64,000 nucleotides of DNA, taken from NCBI GenBank assembly GCA_934155005.1, contig CAKPGR010000001.1:47863-111862 (forward strand). The letters run 5' to 3'. Positions 1-8,920 of this stretch are shown piece after piece. The notes below the pieces were generated by a model. The model had not been told where the DNA came from and did not search any database. It was given only the letters and a program-made list of their open reading frames with translations. How positions within the stretch are numbered: position 1 is the first letter of the stretch; the number at the start of each line of letters is the position of its first letter. Position numbers and translations under genes: made by a program. Origin of the DNA: an uncultured Bacilli bacterium (GTDB lineage Bacteria; Bacillota_I; Bacilli_A; RF39; UBA660).

Positions 1-475
1 TTAAGTTTATTACTTTTTCATCAAATTTTTTTATTTCTTCATTAGATATTAATATAATACCTCCTATTAAGTCACCATTTAATATTAATGGCGAAATCAT
101 ATAATTTAATCCTTCATTTGGTTCTATAAATTTTTGTGACTTATCTAAAATAATATTATTTCTATCTTTTATTATATTAAAATAATCATCTGTTAATTCA
201 TATTTTTCTATTTTTTTACCCGTTGTTATTATATTACTATTATCTGTTATCATTAATATTTTATTTTCTATTTGATTAAATGAAGAAACTATTACATTAG
301 CAAGTTCATTAATATTTGATAAAGTTGAATGTTTTTTTAATATAATACTATCATTATCACTTACAAAAATTTCAATATTTTCACCTTCATTTATTTTAAA
401 ATTTTTTCTTATTTCTTTTGGTATTACTATTCTACCTAAATCATCAATCCTTCTAATTACACCTGTTGCTTTCAT
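1..475 (-). CDS. spoVT: SpoVT-family sporulation regulator (partial, cut by window edge)
   Basis: The frame opens at an ATG at 475 behind a GCGAGGT ribosome site and runs off the left edge after 158 codons; B. subtilis SpoVT has about 178, so roughly 20 residues are missing. Residues 1-50 are an AbrB/MazE-type swapped-hairpin DNA-binding domain: it starts MKATGVIRRIDDLGRIVIPK and continues with EIRKNF and GENIEIFV, the SpoVT signature. The rest fits the GAF-like C-terminal domain (ISPLILNGDLIGGIILIS). In Bacillus SpoVT is a forespore regulator acting with sigma-G. It is divergent from ppaC, with a 78-bp shared upstream region. Plain AbrB proteins are about half this length, so the long second domain argues for SpoVT. 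Confidence 0.88.
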   Translation of the reverse strand, partial: MKATGVIRRIDDLGRIVIPKEIRKNFKINEGENIEIFVSDNDSIILKKHSTLSNINELANVIVSSFNQIENKILMITDNSNIITTGKKIEKYELTDDYFNIIKDRNNIILDKSQKFIEPNEGLNYMISPLILNGDLIGGIILISNEEIKKFDEKVINL

Positions 476-504
476 TTTTACCTCGCTTTCTCTTTTATTT
501 TGGA

Positions 505-532
505 TTGATTTTATAAATTTATGTGTTATAAT
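505..532 (+). promoter_or_regulatory. sigma-A-type promoter of ppaC
   Basis: TTGATT (505-510), a 16-bp spacer and TATAAT (527-532) lie 22 bases before the ATG at 554; a GGAG ribosome site sits at 540-543. The promoter lies in the gap shared with divergent spoVT. Confidence 0.6.
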
Positions 533-553
533 CATTGATGGAGTTGATTTTAT

Positions 554-2176
554 ATGGAAAATATTTTTGTTTTTGGACATAAAAAACCAGATACTGATAG
601 TATAGCTGCAGCTATTTCACTATCATATTTAAAAAATAAACTTGGTATTCATACAATACCAAAAACACTTGGAAGTATTAATAATGAAACAAAATTTGTG
701 TTAGATTATTTCAATACACCTGAACCAACATATTTAAATGATGTTAAATTACAAATTAAAAATACTAATTATGTAAAAAATTATTTTATGAATGAAAATG
801 AATCTTTATTTGACGGATTTAACTACATGAATGAATTTAATATTGGTATATTACCACTAATTGATAATAATAATAAATTTTCGGGATTAGTTTCTATGAA
901 AGATATCGCTAAATATCAAATGAGTAATGATTTAAATAATTTGTGTACTTCATACGATAATTTATTAAAAACCTTAGATGCTAAGGAAATACTTCGATTT
1001 GATGATGAATTTAATATTAATATTATTGCTGCATCTTTTAGAAGTACTACTTTTATTGAAAATATTAATATCACAAGTAATGAAGGTTTAATTGTTGGAG
1101 ATAGACATAGTATTATTGAATATGCTGTTAATTCAAAAGCTAAATTAATTGTTTTAACAGGAAATTCGGAAATCAAAGAAGAACATTTAAATATAGCTAA
1201 AATTAACAAAGTTAATATTGTAAGAACAAGTTTTGATACTTTTACTACTTCAAGAAAAATTTGGTTAGCTAACTATTTAAAACAACATAAGATGAAAAGT
1301 GACATTGTTTGTTTTAATGAAGATAATGCTATTGAAGAAGTTCTTGAAAAAACTAATAAAATAAAATATAGTAATTATCCTATTTTAAATAAACATAATA
1401 ATTGTGTTGGTTTACTTAGATTATCGGATATTAATGATGCTTCTAGAAAAAAAGTTATTTTAGTTGATCATAATGAAGCAAGTCAAAGTGCGGATGGTCT
1501 GGAAGAAGCTGAAATTATTGAAATAGTTGATCATCATAAATTAGGTACTCTTGGAACTAGTATGCCTATTAATTTTAGAAACATGCCTGTTGGTAGTTCT
1601 AATACTATAATTTATAAAATGTTTAAAGAAAGTAATATTGAAATTCCTAAAAATATAGCTGGATTAATGTTATCTGGAATATTATCTGATACATTATTAT
1701 TTAAATCTCCTACTACAACTGATATTGATAAAGTTGTCGCTACGGACTTAGCTAAAATTGCTAATGTTGATACCAAAGAATATGGTATGAAAATGTTAAA
1801 AGCTGGAGCATCTTTAAAAGGTAAAACAAAAGAAGATATTCTATTTATGGACTTTAAAAACTTTACAATTGATAATAAAAAAATTGGTATTGGACAAGTT
1901 ACAACATTTGATATTAGTGAAATTGATGATGCTAAGGATGAATATATAGATATTATAAATAAAGAAGCTAAAAATAATGAATATAGTATTATTGCCTTAT
2001 TTGCAACTGATATCATTAAAAATGGTTCTTATATTTATTTTAATGATGGTGCTAAGGAAATATTAGAACTTGCATTTGATATTAAAGATTTAGAAGAAGG
2101 AAATTATTTAGATAATTGTGTTTCAAGAAAGAAACAAATTATTCCTGCTATTATTGACGTTTTAGAAAAAAAATAA
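554..2176 (+). CDS. ppaC: CBS/DRTGG-domain manganese-dependent inorganic pyrophosphatase
   Basis: Family II (DHH) inorganic pyrophosphatase, which hydrolyses PPi to two phosphates in the cytoplasm. The N-terminus has the metal-binding GHKKPDTDS motif, followed by VDHNE and the DHH signature in VDHHKLG near residue 325, then SSNTII. At 540 residues it is much longer than the about 310 of plain PpaC. The extra middle section (about 65-300) looks like two CBS halves (GILPLIDNNNKFSGLVSMKDI and YPILNKHNNCVGLLRLSDI) around a DRTGG-type domain, the layout of adenine-nucleotide-regulated enzymes such as the Clostridium perfringens one. Single-gene unit with its own promoter and a bidirectional terminator facing rsmG. 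Confidence 0.9.
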   Translation: MENIFVFGHKKPDTDSIAAAISLSYLKNKLGIHTIPKTLGSINNETKFVLDYFNTPEPTYLNDVKLQIKNTNYVKNYFMNENESLFDGFNYMNEFNIGILPLIDNNNKFSGLVSMKDIAKYQMSNDLNNLCTSYDNLLKTLDAKEILRFDDEFNINIIAASFRSTTFIENINITSNEGLIVGDRHSIIEYAVNSKAKLIVLTGNSEIKEEHLNIAKINKVNIVRTSFDTFTTSRKIWLANYLKQHKMKSDIVCFNEDNAIEEVLEKTNKIKYSNYPILNKHNNCVGLLRLSDINDASRKKVILVDHNEASQSADGLEEAEIIEIVDHHKLGTLGTSMPINFRNMPVGSSNTIIYKMFKESNIEIPKNIAGLMLSGILSDTLLFKSPTTTDIDKVVATDLAKIANVDTKEYGMKMLKAGASLKGKTKEDILFMDFKNFTIDNKKIGIGQVTTFDISEIDDAKDEYIDIINKEAKNNEYSIIALFATDIIKNGSYIYFNDGAKEILELAFDIKDLEEGNYLDNCVSRKKQIIPAIIDVLEKK

Positions 2177-2198
2177 CTGGTTTAAAAACCAGTTTTTA
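2175..2198. terminator. bidirectional terminator between ppaC and rsmG
   Basis: A 7-bp stem (CTGGTTT/AAACCAG) is followed by T5 on the plus strand and by TTATTTTTTTT when read on the minus strand. It overlaps the last codons of both convergent genes. Confidence 0.8.
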
Positions 2199-2897
2199 TA
2201 ATCTATTTTTTTTAATTTCACTATTTTTTCTAGGATATTTTTTATTATCTTTAATTTTTTGAAATTTTAGTAATGTTCTTTTACTATTTTCAAACGGAAG
2301 TAAAAATTGTTTCTTTTCTACTATTTTTGTTTCTAATTTTTGTAAAGCATTATCTATTTCTTTTTCTTCACTTTCTACATTACTTTTCAAAGCAATAAAA
2401 TGACCATTTTCTTTTGTCATAGGAATAGCATATTCTAATAAAATTGATAAATGAGCGACTGCTCTTGCCGTTGTTACATCAAACTTATTTCGATTATTCA
2501 TAGCATATTCTTCTGCTCTTGTATGAATTGTTTCAATATTTTTTAAATTAAGTTCTTTTATAACGATATTTAAAAAATTAATTCTTTTATTTAGTGAATC
2601 AAGTAATGTTACTTTTACATTGGGAAATAGTATTTTGATTACTAATCCTGGAAATCCAGCACCTGTTCCTATATCACATAATGATTCTATATTCTTTAAA
2701 TCAATTATTTTATTTATCGTTAAGCAATCATAAAAATGTTTTAGATAAACTTCTTCTTTTTCTGTTATACCTGTTAAATTCATTACTTTATTATATTCAA
2801 TAAGTAATTCATAGTATTTATTTAATTGATTTAATTGTTCTTCATTAATATTAATATTAATTTTCTTTAATTCTTCTATAAATTCATTAATTTTCAT
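2196..2897 (-). CDS. rsmG: 16S rRNA (guanine527-N7)-methyltransferase RsmG
   Basis: SAM-dependent methyltransferase that makes m7G527 in 16S rRNA. At 233 residues it matches the family. The SAM motif DIGTGAGFPGLVIKI (about 70-85) and the following KVTLLDSLNKRINFL are diagnostic of RsmG/GidB. The start overlaps the mnmG stop by 11 bases, so the two form one minus-strand unit (mnmG-rsmG), the usual gidA-gidB pair. The C-terminus is very lysine-rich (KKYPRKNSEIKKNRL). Loss of RsmG gives low-level streptomycin resistance in other bacteria. Confidence 0.93.
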   Translation of the reverse strand: MKINEFIEELKKINININEEQLNQLNKYYELLIEYNKVMNLTGITEKEEVYLKHFYDCLTINKIIDLKNIESLCDIGTGAGFPGLVIKILFPNVKVTLLDSLNKRINFLNIVIKELNLKNIETIHTRAEEYAMNNRNKFDVTTARAVAHLSILLEYAIPMTKENGHFIALKSNVESEEKEIDNALQKLETKIVEKKQFLLPFENSKRTLLKFQKIKDNKKYPRKNSEIKKNRL

Positions 2898-4773
2898 GAT
2901 TATATTCCTTTTTTAAATAAATCATTAATATAGATATATCTGCTGGATTTACTCCACTGATTCTTTGTGCTTGTCCAATTGATGTAGGTCTTATTTCTTT
3001 TAATTTTTGTCTTGCTTCACTTGCTATATTTTTAATATCATCGTAATTTATATTTTCTGGAATTTTTTTATTTTCAGCTTTTTGCATTTTTAAAGCTTCT
3101 TTTTTTGCCTTTTCAATATATCCTTCATACTTTGTATTAATTTCTACTTGTTCCTTTACTTCATCAGAATAATTTGTATCAATTATTTTTAAATCTTCTA
3201 ATTTCTTTATTGTTATTTCTGGACGCTTTAAAAAATTATATAATGAAATTCCATCTTTTAATTCAATATTTAATTTTTGTAATACTTCTTCATTATCTTT
3301 TGATGGTGTTATTTTAGTTTCTTTTAATTGTTCTGTTAATAAATTTATATCATTTAACTTTTTTAAATATTCTTGATATTGTTTTTCACTTATTAATCCT
3401 ATTTCATATCCATATTTTCTTAGTCTTAAATCAGCATTATCGTGTCTTAATAAAAGTCTATATTCTGCTCTTGATGTTAATAAACGATATGGATCTCTTA
3501 TTCCTTTTGTAACTAAATCATCTATTAAAACCCCAATATAAGCATCATCTCTTTTTAAAATTAGTGGTTCTTTATTTTTTATTTTTAATGAAGCATTTAT
3601 ACCAGCTATTAAACCTTGACATGCAGCCTCTTCATAACCACTTGTTCCATTTATTTGTCCGGCTGTAAATAAATTTTCTACTATTTTTGTTTCTAATGAT
3701 TGTTTTAATTGTAAAGGATTTATAGAATCATATTCAATGGCATAAGCATATTTTAATATTTTAGCATGTTCTAATCCTGGCAAGCTATGTACCATTTCTT
3801 CTTGAACATCATATGGCATACTTGTTGAAAAACCTTGTAAATAAATTGTATTTCCGTATTCTTCACTATTTTCTATTTTACTTTCTGGTTCTAAAAATAA
3901 TTGGTGCCTTTCTTTTTCTTTAAATCTTACTACTTTATCTTCTATTGATGGGCAATATCTTGGTCCTATTCCTTCTGCATATCCACCATACATACTAGAT
4001 CGTTTTAAATTATCTCTTATTATTTGGTGTGTTTTTTCATTTGTATATATTAAATGACAAGGAATTTGTTCTTCTATTTTATAGTTTGTTTTTTCATCAA
4101 AACTAAAATATAATGGTTCTTTTGATCCTTCTTCAATTTTTGTTTTTGAAAAATCGATTGTATTTTTATCTATTCTTTGTGGTGTTCCAGTTTTTAATCT
4201 TTTGATTTCAAAACCTAATTTTTTTAAATTATCACTTAAAAAATTTGAAGGTTTTTCACCATGAGGTCCTTCTCTTCTTCTTTCATCTCCAACTAAAATA
4301 TCAGCTTTTAAATAAGTTCCTGTTGTTAAAATAACAGCATCACCATAAATTTTTTCACCATTTTCTAAAATTATCCCCAATATTTTAGAGTTTTCCACAA
4401 TTAAATCTTCAACAATAGCTTCTTTTATAGTCAAATTAGGTGTATTTTTTAAAGTTTTCAACATTTCTTGTGGATAAGTAACTTTATCAGCTTGAGTTCT
4501 TAATGCTCTAATTGCTGGTCCTTTTTTATCATTTAACATCTTTATTTGAATTTGCGTTTTATCCGCATTTTTTCCCATTTCTCCACCTAGAGCATCTATT
4601 TCCCTTACAACTATTCCTTTAGCTGATCCACCAATAGATGGATTACATGGCATATCAGCTATATTTTTAATATTTCCCGTTACAAGTAAAGTTTTATTAT
4701 TTAATCTTGCAGCTGCTAAACTTGCCTCACACCCAGCGTGTCCACCACCTACTACTATAATTTCATATTTCAT
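2887..4773 (-). CDS. mnmG: tRNA uridine-5-carboxymethylaminomethyl modification enzyme MnmG
   Basis: FAD-dependent subunit of the MnmE-MnmG complex that installs cmnm5 at U34 of tRNAs reading split codon boxes. 628 residues, the normal length. The N-terminal dinucleotide-binding motif VGGGHAGCEASLAAAR, then MPCNPSIGGSAKG and the C-terminal RPTSIGQAQRISGVNPADI are hallmark MnmG segments. A GGTGGTG ribosome site precedes the ATG at 4773. Its partner mnmE lies about 0.6 kb upstream on the same strand, but a plus-strand gene and a transposase-like remnant now sit between them. Confidence 0.95.
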   Translation of the reverse strand: MKYEIIVVGGGHAGCEASLAAARLNNKTLLVTGNIKNIADMPCNPSIGGSAKGIVVREIDALGGEMGKNADKTQIQIKMLNDKKGPAIRALRTQADKVTYPQEMLKTLKNTPNLTIKEAIVEDLIVENSKILGIILENGEKIYGDAVILTTGTYLKADILVGDERRREGPHGEKPSNFLSDNLKKLGFEIKRLKTGTPQRIDKNTIDFSKTKIEEGSKEPLYFSFDEKTNYKIEEQIPCHLIYTNEKTHQIIRDNLKRSSMYGGYAEGIGPRYCPSIEDKVVRFKEKERHQLFLEPESKIENSEEYGNTIYLQGFSTSMPYDVQEEMVHSLPGLEHAKILKYAYAIEYDSINPLQLKQSLETKIVENLFTAGQINGTSGYEEAACQGLIAGINASLKIKNKEPLILKRDDAYIGVLIDDLVTKGIRDPYRLLTSRAEYRLLLRHDNADLRLRKYGYEIGLISEKQYQEYLKKLNDINLLTEQLKETKITPSKDNEEVLQKLNIELKDGISLYNFLKRPEITIKKLEDLKIIDTNYSDEVKEQVEINTKYEGYIEKAKKEALKMQKAENKKIPENINYDDIKNIASEARQKLKEIRPTSIGQAQRISGVNPADISILMIYLKKEYNHEN

Positions 4774-4872
4774 AAGTTCACCACCTAAACTTAATTTATT
4801 ATACTATTTTTTTTATTTTTCAACAAGGAATATTTATAATTATTAATTAATATAATTTATTGGTGATAATAC

Positions 4873-5151
4873 TTGAACAATGAACTTAATATTTTATTCT
4901 TAAAAGATACTATACATCTTTTAAAAAATGAAGACTTAAATTTTTTAATTTTAGTTGATAATAATAAATTAACAATCAACAATATTCCATTAATATATAC
5001 TGATTATTTACATATTTTGTATGATAATTTAGCATATGATTATGATTCTTTAAGCGAGGAAAATAAAGAAAAATATAAACTTAAATTTAAAAAATTAAAA
5101 AAAATTGATAACTATTATGTATATGATACAAAAAAATATATAAAAAAATAA
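4873..5151 (+). CDS. small protein of unknown function (92 aa)
   Basis: Not recognised. The 92 residues are charged and Tyr/Lys/Asp-rich, with no signal peptide or membrane segment. The C-terminal half (SEENKEKYKLKFKKLKKI) looks helical. The start is a TTG at 4873, with GGTGAT about 7 bases ahead; no in-frame ATG lies nearby. It stands alone on the plus strand between the minus-strand genes mnmG and mnmE, with a hairpin terminator behind it, so it was probably inserted into the mnmE-mnmG-rsmG block. Confidence 0.6.
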   Translation: MNNELNILFLKDTIHLLKNEDLNFLILVDNNKLTINNIPLIYTDYLHILYDNLAYDYDSLSEENKEKYKLKFKKLKKIDNYYVYDTKKYIKK

Positions 5152-5178
5152 TCTGTATGATTATTTTGTCGTATTATA

Positions 5179-5214
5179 AATAGTGTTGGTGAATGTCACT
5201 ACACTATTTTTATT
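5179..5214 (+). terminator. terminator after the 92-aa gene
   Basis: Stem AATAGTGT/ACACTATT with a 14-base loop, followed by a T-rich run. Confidence 0.6.
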
Positions 5215-5277
5215 TAATAAAAAGACACAAGTTTGATACAATGCAATTGTTAACAAAACATTGAAAGGAATAAACTT

Positions 5278-5340
5278 ATTTCTACTAATAATTATATACT
5301 AAATTTATTAAATATTAAAGATGAAAATTATAATTTTTTA
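5278..5340 (+). pseudogene. possible remnant of the 5' end of an ISL3-type transposase gene
   Basis: A ribosome site (GAAAGGA, about 5263-5269) is followed by a frame reading ISTNNYILNLLNIKDENYNF, which resembles from memory the extreme N-terminus of ISL3-family transposases. The expected ATG is ATT here. The frame ends in TAA shortly after running into the mnmE 3' end, so only about 20 residues of similarity remain. If real, this is the scar of an insertion element. The similarity is short and was not tested by a search. Confidence 0.35.
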
Positions 5341-5351
5341 TATAAAATAAG

Positions 5352-6695
5352 CTATTTTCCTAAACAAAAGTTTTTAAACATATAATCTATTAATTCAGAA
5401 TCATCAATTTCTCCAATAATATTTCCAAGTTCATTCCATATATTTTTTATATCTATTTCTAATATATCTATTGGATAAGAATCTATATTATTTTTAATTT
5501 CTTCTAATTCTGTTAAAATATTTTTTAAAATAGCAATTTCTCTTGAATTAGATATATATGTTAAATCTTTTGTTTCTATTTGTTCTAAATTAAATATTTC
5601 TTTTATTTTATTTTTTAATTCATCTATTCCAGTATTTGTTTTTGTACTTATTTTTATTACATTATCATTTTCTAAATGCAATTTATTTTCTAAATCAATT
5701 TTATTTATTACTATTATATGGTTCTTATTTTCTATTTCTTTCATTAAATTAATTTCTTCATCACTTATTTCTTCATTGTTATTTAAGATAAATAATACTA
5801 AATCAACAGTATCTATTATTTTTTTGCTTTTTTCTACACCTATTTGTTCTACTATATTATTTGTTTCTCTAATTCCCGCTGTATCTATTATATTTAAGAT
5901 AATACCATCTAAATTAATTTGTCCTTCAACTATATCCCTAGTTGTTCCTTCTATATCTGTCACTATTGCTTTATTTTCTTCAAGTAAAGTATTTAAAAGA
6001 CTACTTTTGCCTACATTTGGTTTTCCTATTATTGCTACATTTATTCCTTCTTTTATTAATTTTCCTGATTCACTATTTTTTATTAATTCTTTTATTTTTG
6101 GCTCTAAATTAGATATTAAATTTTTTACCATTGGAATAGTTATAACTTCAACATCATCATATTCTGGATAATCAATATTTACCTCAATATTTGAAATTAT
6201 CTTTACAATTTCATTTCTTACTTCTTTTATTTTATTTGATAAATTACCATTTACTTGATTCATGGCCATTTTTCTTTGAGTTTCTGTTTTAGCATTTATT
6301 AAATCCATTATTCCTTCTGCTTCTTGTAAATTAATTCTCCCATTTAAATATGCTCTCTTAGTAAATTCTCCTGGTTCTGCCATACGACAACCATTTTTAA
6401 GAAGAATTTCTAAAACCCTATTTGTTGTCATTATTCCACCATGACAATTTATTTCAACTATATTTTCTTTTGTAAATGTTTTTGGAGCTTTCATAATACT
6501 TACTAAAACTTCATCTAATTCTTCATTATTTTCCATTATTTTACCATAATGTATAGTATGAGTTTTTGATTGTGTTAAATCTTTACCTTTAAATATTTTA
6601 TTTACTATATTTATTGAATCTGGTCCACTTACTCTTATTATTGAAATAGCACCTACACCAAGAGCAGTTGATATAGCAGTTATTGTATCTTCCAT
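5352..6695 (-). CDS. mnmE: tRNA modification GTPase MnmE
   Basis: GTPase partner of MnmG in U34 tRNA modification. 447 residues, normal length. The N-terminal folate-binding domain begins MEDTITAISTALGVGAISII. The G domain (about 210-370) has G1 GKPNVGKSS, G2/G3 GTTRD and DTAGIRE, and NKID as G4. The C-terminus ends in CLGK, the conserved C(I/L)GK motif carrying the essential cysteine. A GAAAGGAG ribosome site precedes the ATG. It follows jag in the rpmH-rnpA-yidC-jag-mnmE order shared with Bacillus. Confidence 0.95.
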   Translation of the reverse strand: MEDTITAISTALGVGAISIIRVSGPDSINIVNKIFKGKDLTQSKTHTIHYGKIMENNEELDEVLVSIMKAPKTFTKENIVEINCHGGIMTTNRVLEILLKNGCRMAEPGEFTKRAYLNGRINLQEAEGIMDLINAKTETQRKMAMNQVNGNLSNKIKEVRNEIVKIISNIEVNIDYPEYDDVEVITIPMVKNLISNLEPKIKELIKNSESGKLIKEGINVAIIGKPNVGKSSLLNTLLEENKAIVTDIEGTTRDIVEGQINLDGIILNIIDTAGIRETNNIVEQIGVEKSKKIIDTVDLVLFILNNNEEISDEEINLMKEIENKNHIIVINKIDLENKLHLENDNVIKISTKTNTGIDELKNKIKEIFNLEQIETKDLTYISNSREIAILKNILTELEEIKNNIDSYPIDILEIDIKNIWNELGNIIGEIDDSELIDYMFKNFCLGK

Positions 6696-6735
6696 ATTAT
6701 CTCCTTTCTAAAAAAATATAATCATTGATTATATT

Positions 6736-7350
6736 TTATTTTTCTTTATATTTTATAGTAACATGTCTATCTTTACCTTCTCCAACACTTTCTGTTGTTA
6801 AGTTAGGATATTCAGCAATTATTGTATGAACTAATCTTCTTTCATAAGAATTCATTGGGTCTAATGAAACTGTTATTTGTGATGCCTCTACATCTTCTGC
6901 TATACCTTTTACTAATCTTTCAATTCTTTTCAATTTTTTAACTTTATAATTTGATACATCTAAGTTTATCTTTATTGTCATATCAACTTGATTTTTTATT
7001 AATTGTCTTAACATTGTTTGAATAGAATTTAATGTTTTACCATCCTTACCTATCAAAATTCCATTATTATCTGATACTAATAAAACATTATATATATCAT
7101 TATCTTCAATTATCTCAGTTTCAATATTCAAATTCAAATTATTCGATAAATTATTTATAAAATCTATAATAATATCTTTAATTTGCTTTTTCTCTATTAC
7201 TGTTATTATATATTTTGAACTTTTAAATAATTTTCCTTCCACAAACTCTTCTTTATAATATATATCCTCTAATGTTACATTTAATTCTTTTAAAGCTTTA
7301 TTCAATGCTTCTTCTTTTGTTTTTGCTTCATATACATTATTTTTTTCCAT
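6736..7350 (-). CDS. jag: RNA-binding protein Jag/KhpB (SpoIIIJ-associated)
   Basis: KH-R3H RNA-binding protein of 204 residues, linked in Firmicutes to cell elongation and wall synthesis. Domains in order: Jag_N (1-50, EAKTKEEALNKALKELNV), a KH domain with the GKDGKTLNSIQ loop near 100-110, and a C-terminal R3H domain with RRLVHTIIAEYPNL, where the Arg-x3-His pair is intact. The start overlaps the yidC end by 14 bases, indicating translational coupling with the membrane insertase. Confidence 0.92.
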   Translation of the reverse strand: MEKNNVYEAKTKEEALNKALKELNVTLEDIYYKEEFVEGKLFKSSKYIITVIEKKQIKDIIIDFINNLSNNLNLNIETEIIEDNDIYNVLLVSDNNGILIGKDGKTLNSIQTMLRQLIKNQVDMTIKINLDVSNYKVKKLKRIERLVKGIAEDVEASQITVSLDPMNSYERRLVHTIIAEYPNLTTESVGEGKDRHVTIKYKEK

Positions 7351-8293
7351 TGTTATTACCTCTTCTTACAAGTAAATTTTGAATAATAGTAAATACGTTT
7401 GATGTTATCCAATAAATAGCAATTCCAGATGATATTGAAAAAGATGTTATAGCCATTGTTATCATCATAATATTTGTCATACTCTTCATTTGTGCTGCTT
7501 GTTCTTCACTCATACTAGCTGCGCTATTTAACTTAAATGAAAAATATGTTGCTAGTATTACAAGTATAATAAGTATTACATATAAGTAATTATGTTGATT
7601 TAAAATAGCAACGGAAGGACTTGTTCCTAATTGAAATCCTAAAAAATTTTCTTCAAAAATTGCTGGTATACGAGTTATTGCCTCATAAAAAGCAAAGAAT
7701 AAAGGTATTTGTATAAATGAAAATAAACAACCTGACATTGGATTTATATCATATTCTTTATACACCATCATCATTTCTTGTGATTTTCTCATCATACTAT
7801 CTTGATCAGTTTTATTTGCATATTTTTTTTCTATTTTATCTAATTTAGGTTTTGCTTTTTTCATATTTTCAGATTGAAGAGCTGTCTTTTTTGTAAATGG
7901 AAAACATATTGCTCTTATTAAAAGAGTACATAAAATAATAGCTAATCCATAATTTTTTACTAACAATCCTATTTTAATTATTATAAAAGCAAGTGGTTGA
8001 ACAAATAATGTAACCCATAAACCTTCATAATTTTTTGATTTTATCTTCATATTAGAACATTTTGGTAAAGATTCTAACTTAACCTTTTCATTTTTTGTAC
8101 TTTTATTATAATTTTCATATATTTTTAATGTTTCACTATCACTAGGTTTACATAAAATATTTTGTGGTAAGTTTTGACCTGTACTTTCATTTCTAATAAC
8201 CTTTTTATTTTCATCTTTTATATATGTGGTGCATCCTGTTAAATTAAGTAATAACATACATATAATACTGATTTTAATTATTTTTTTCTTCAT
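7337..8293 (-). CDS. yidC: membrane protein insertase YidC/SpoIIIJ (lipoprotein)
   Basis: Oxa1-type insertase that places proteins in the cytoplasmic membrane. 318 residues from the ATG at 8293, chosen because GGTG lies 7 bases before it; upstream GTG and ATG codons are too close to that site. The signal peptide ends in the lipobox LTGC (about 20-23 after the start), so the mature protein is probably lipid-anchored, as is SpoIIIJ. Membrane segments follow at about 90-130, 195-215, 240-255 and 275-300. A Lys/Arg-rich cytoplasmic loop (SENMKKAKPKLDKIEKKY) lies between the first two. Overlaps both rnpA and jag. Confidence 0.93.
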   Translation of the reverse strand: MKKKIIKISIICMLLLNLTGCTTYIKDENKKVIRNESTGQNLPQNILCKPSDSETLKIYENYNKSTKNEKVKLESLPKCSNMKIKSKNYEGLWVTLFVQPLAFIIIKIGLLVKNYGLAIILCTLLIRAICFPFTKKTALQSENMKKAKPKLDKIEKKYANKTDQDSMMRKSQEMMMVYKEYDINPMSGCLFSFIQIPLFFAFYEAITRIPAIFEENFLGFQLGTSPSVAILNQHNYLYVILIILVILATYFSFKLNSAASMSEEQAAQMKSMTNIMMITMAITSFSISSGIAIYWITSNVFTIIQNLLVRRGNNNGKK

Positions 8294-8624
8294 TTTCATC
8301 ACCTATTAGATTTAATTTTTTTAAACAATATATTAAATCTCTTTCCATTGTTTGATAATCATCATTAACTATTTTTTTATTTGCAATAATTATACAATTA
8401 AATTTTTGAATATATTTTTGATGATCTATTATACTTCTTATTTGTCTTTTTATTTTATTTCTACCAACTGCATTACAAGTTTTTTTACTTACTGAAATAC
8501 CAAATTTATAATTTTCACTTGATTTTTCAACAAATAAAAGAAAATTGTGATAACGAAAAGGTTTTTTATTTTGAATTATTCTATCAAAATCTTTATTTTC
8601 TTTAACTATATTTATTTTTTTCAT
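8274..8624 (-). CDS. rnpA: ribonuclease P protein component
   Basis: Protein subunit of RNase P, which binds the catalytic RNA and pre-tRNA 5' leaders. 116 residues with the RNR signature in GRNKIKRQIR and the aromatic pocket KFGISVSKKTCNAVGR. The C-terminus (GDENEEKNN) is acidic and overlaps the start of yidC by about 20 bases. It has its own good promoter (8649-8677) downstream of the rpmH terminator, so it need not depend on rpmH transcription. Confidence 0.93.
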   Translation of the reverse strand: MKKINIVKENKDFDRIIQNKKPFRYHNFLLFVEKSSENYKFGISVSKKTCNAVGRNKIKRQIRSIIDHQKYIQKFNCIIIANKKIVNDDYQTMERDLIYCLKKLNLIGDENEEKNN

Positions 8625-8648
8625 AAATCACATCATTCCCGTATAGTA

Positions 8649-8677
8649 ATTATACTAAATAAAGAATATTATCGCAA
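8649..8677 (-). promoter_or_regulatory. promoter of the rnpA-yidC-jag unit
   Basis: On the minus strand TTGCGA (8677-8672), a 17-bp spacer and TATAAT (8654-8649) lie about 25 bases before the rnpA ATG. It sits between the rpmH terminator and rnpA. Confidence 0.7.
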
Positions 8678-8692
8678 GAATATTTAAAAAAT

Positions 8693-8715
8693 AAAAACAC
8701 TTTTTCAAGTGTTTA
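8693..8715 (-). terminator. terminator directly after rpmH
   Basis: On the minus strand a stem AAACACTT/AAGTGTTT with a GAAA-type loop is followed by TTTTTATTTTTT, ending just after the rpmH stop. It probably lets rpmH be expressed far above rnpA. Confidence 0.75.
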
Positions 8716-8838
8716 CTAATGTGATAATACTTTACGACCTTTTTTTCTTCTTCTATTTATAATATTAGTTTTCATACGAGCAAAGAATCCTTGTTTTTTA
8801 CTTCTTTTTCTATTATTTGGTTGATAAGTTCTTTTCAT
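8716..8838 (-). CDS. rpmH: 50S ribosomal protein L34
   Basis: Forty residues, starting [20 protein letters not shown] and ending [12 protein letters not shown], the strongly conserved L34 pattern; most L34 proteins have 44 residues. The ATG at 8838 follows an AGGAGGTGG ribosome site. It opens the rpmH-rnpA-yidC-jag-mnmE run that diverges from dnaA across the origin, as in Bacillus. Confidence 0.95.
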   Translation of the reverse strand: MKRTYQPNNRKRSKKQGFFARMKTNIINRRRKKGRKVLSH

Positions 8839-8878
8839 AAGTTTCCACCTCCTGAGCTAAATATAAATTACTTGTACA

Positions 8879-8908
8879 ATTATAATATAAAAATACGACT
8901 TTTGTCAA
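8879..8908 (-). promoter_or_regulatory. strong promoter of rpmH
   Basis: Perfect TTGACA (8908-8903) and TATAAT (8884-8879) with an 18-bp spacer on the minus strand, about 40 bases before the rpmH ATG. A DnaA-box-like site (8927-8935) lies immediately upstream. Confidence 0.75.
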
Positions 8909-8920
8909 ATTTTATTAAAT

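Noticed and set aside
916..1209. Minus-strand open frame within ppaC, hydrophobic translation
   Set aside because: Shadow of ppaC; low-complexity Ile/Leu/Ser translation is what AT-rich coding DNA gives on the opposite strand, and there is no ribosome site.
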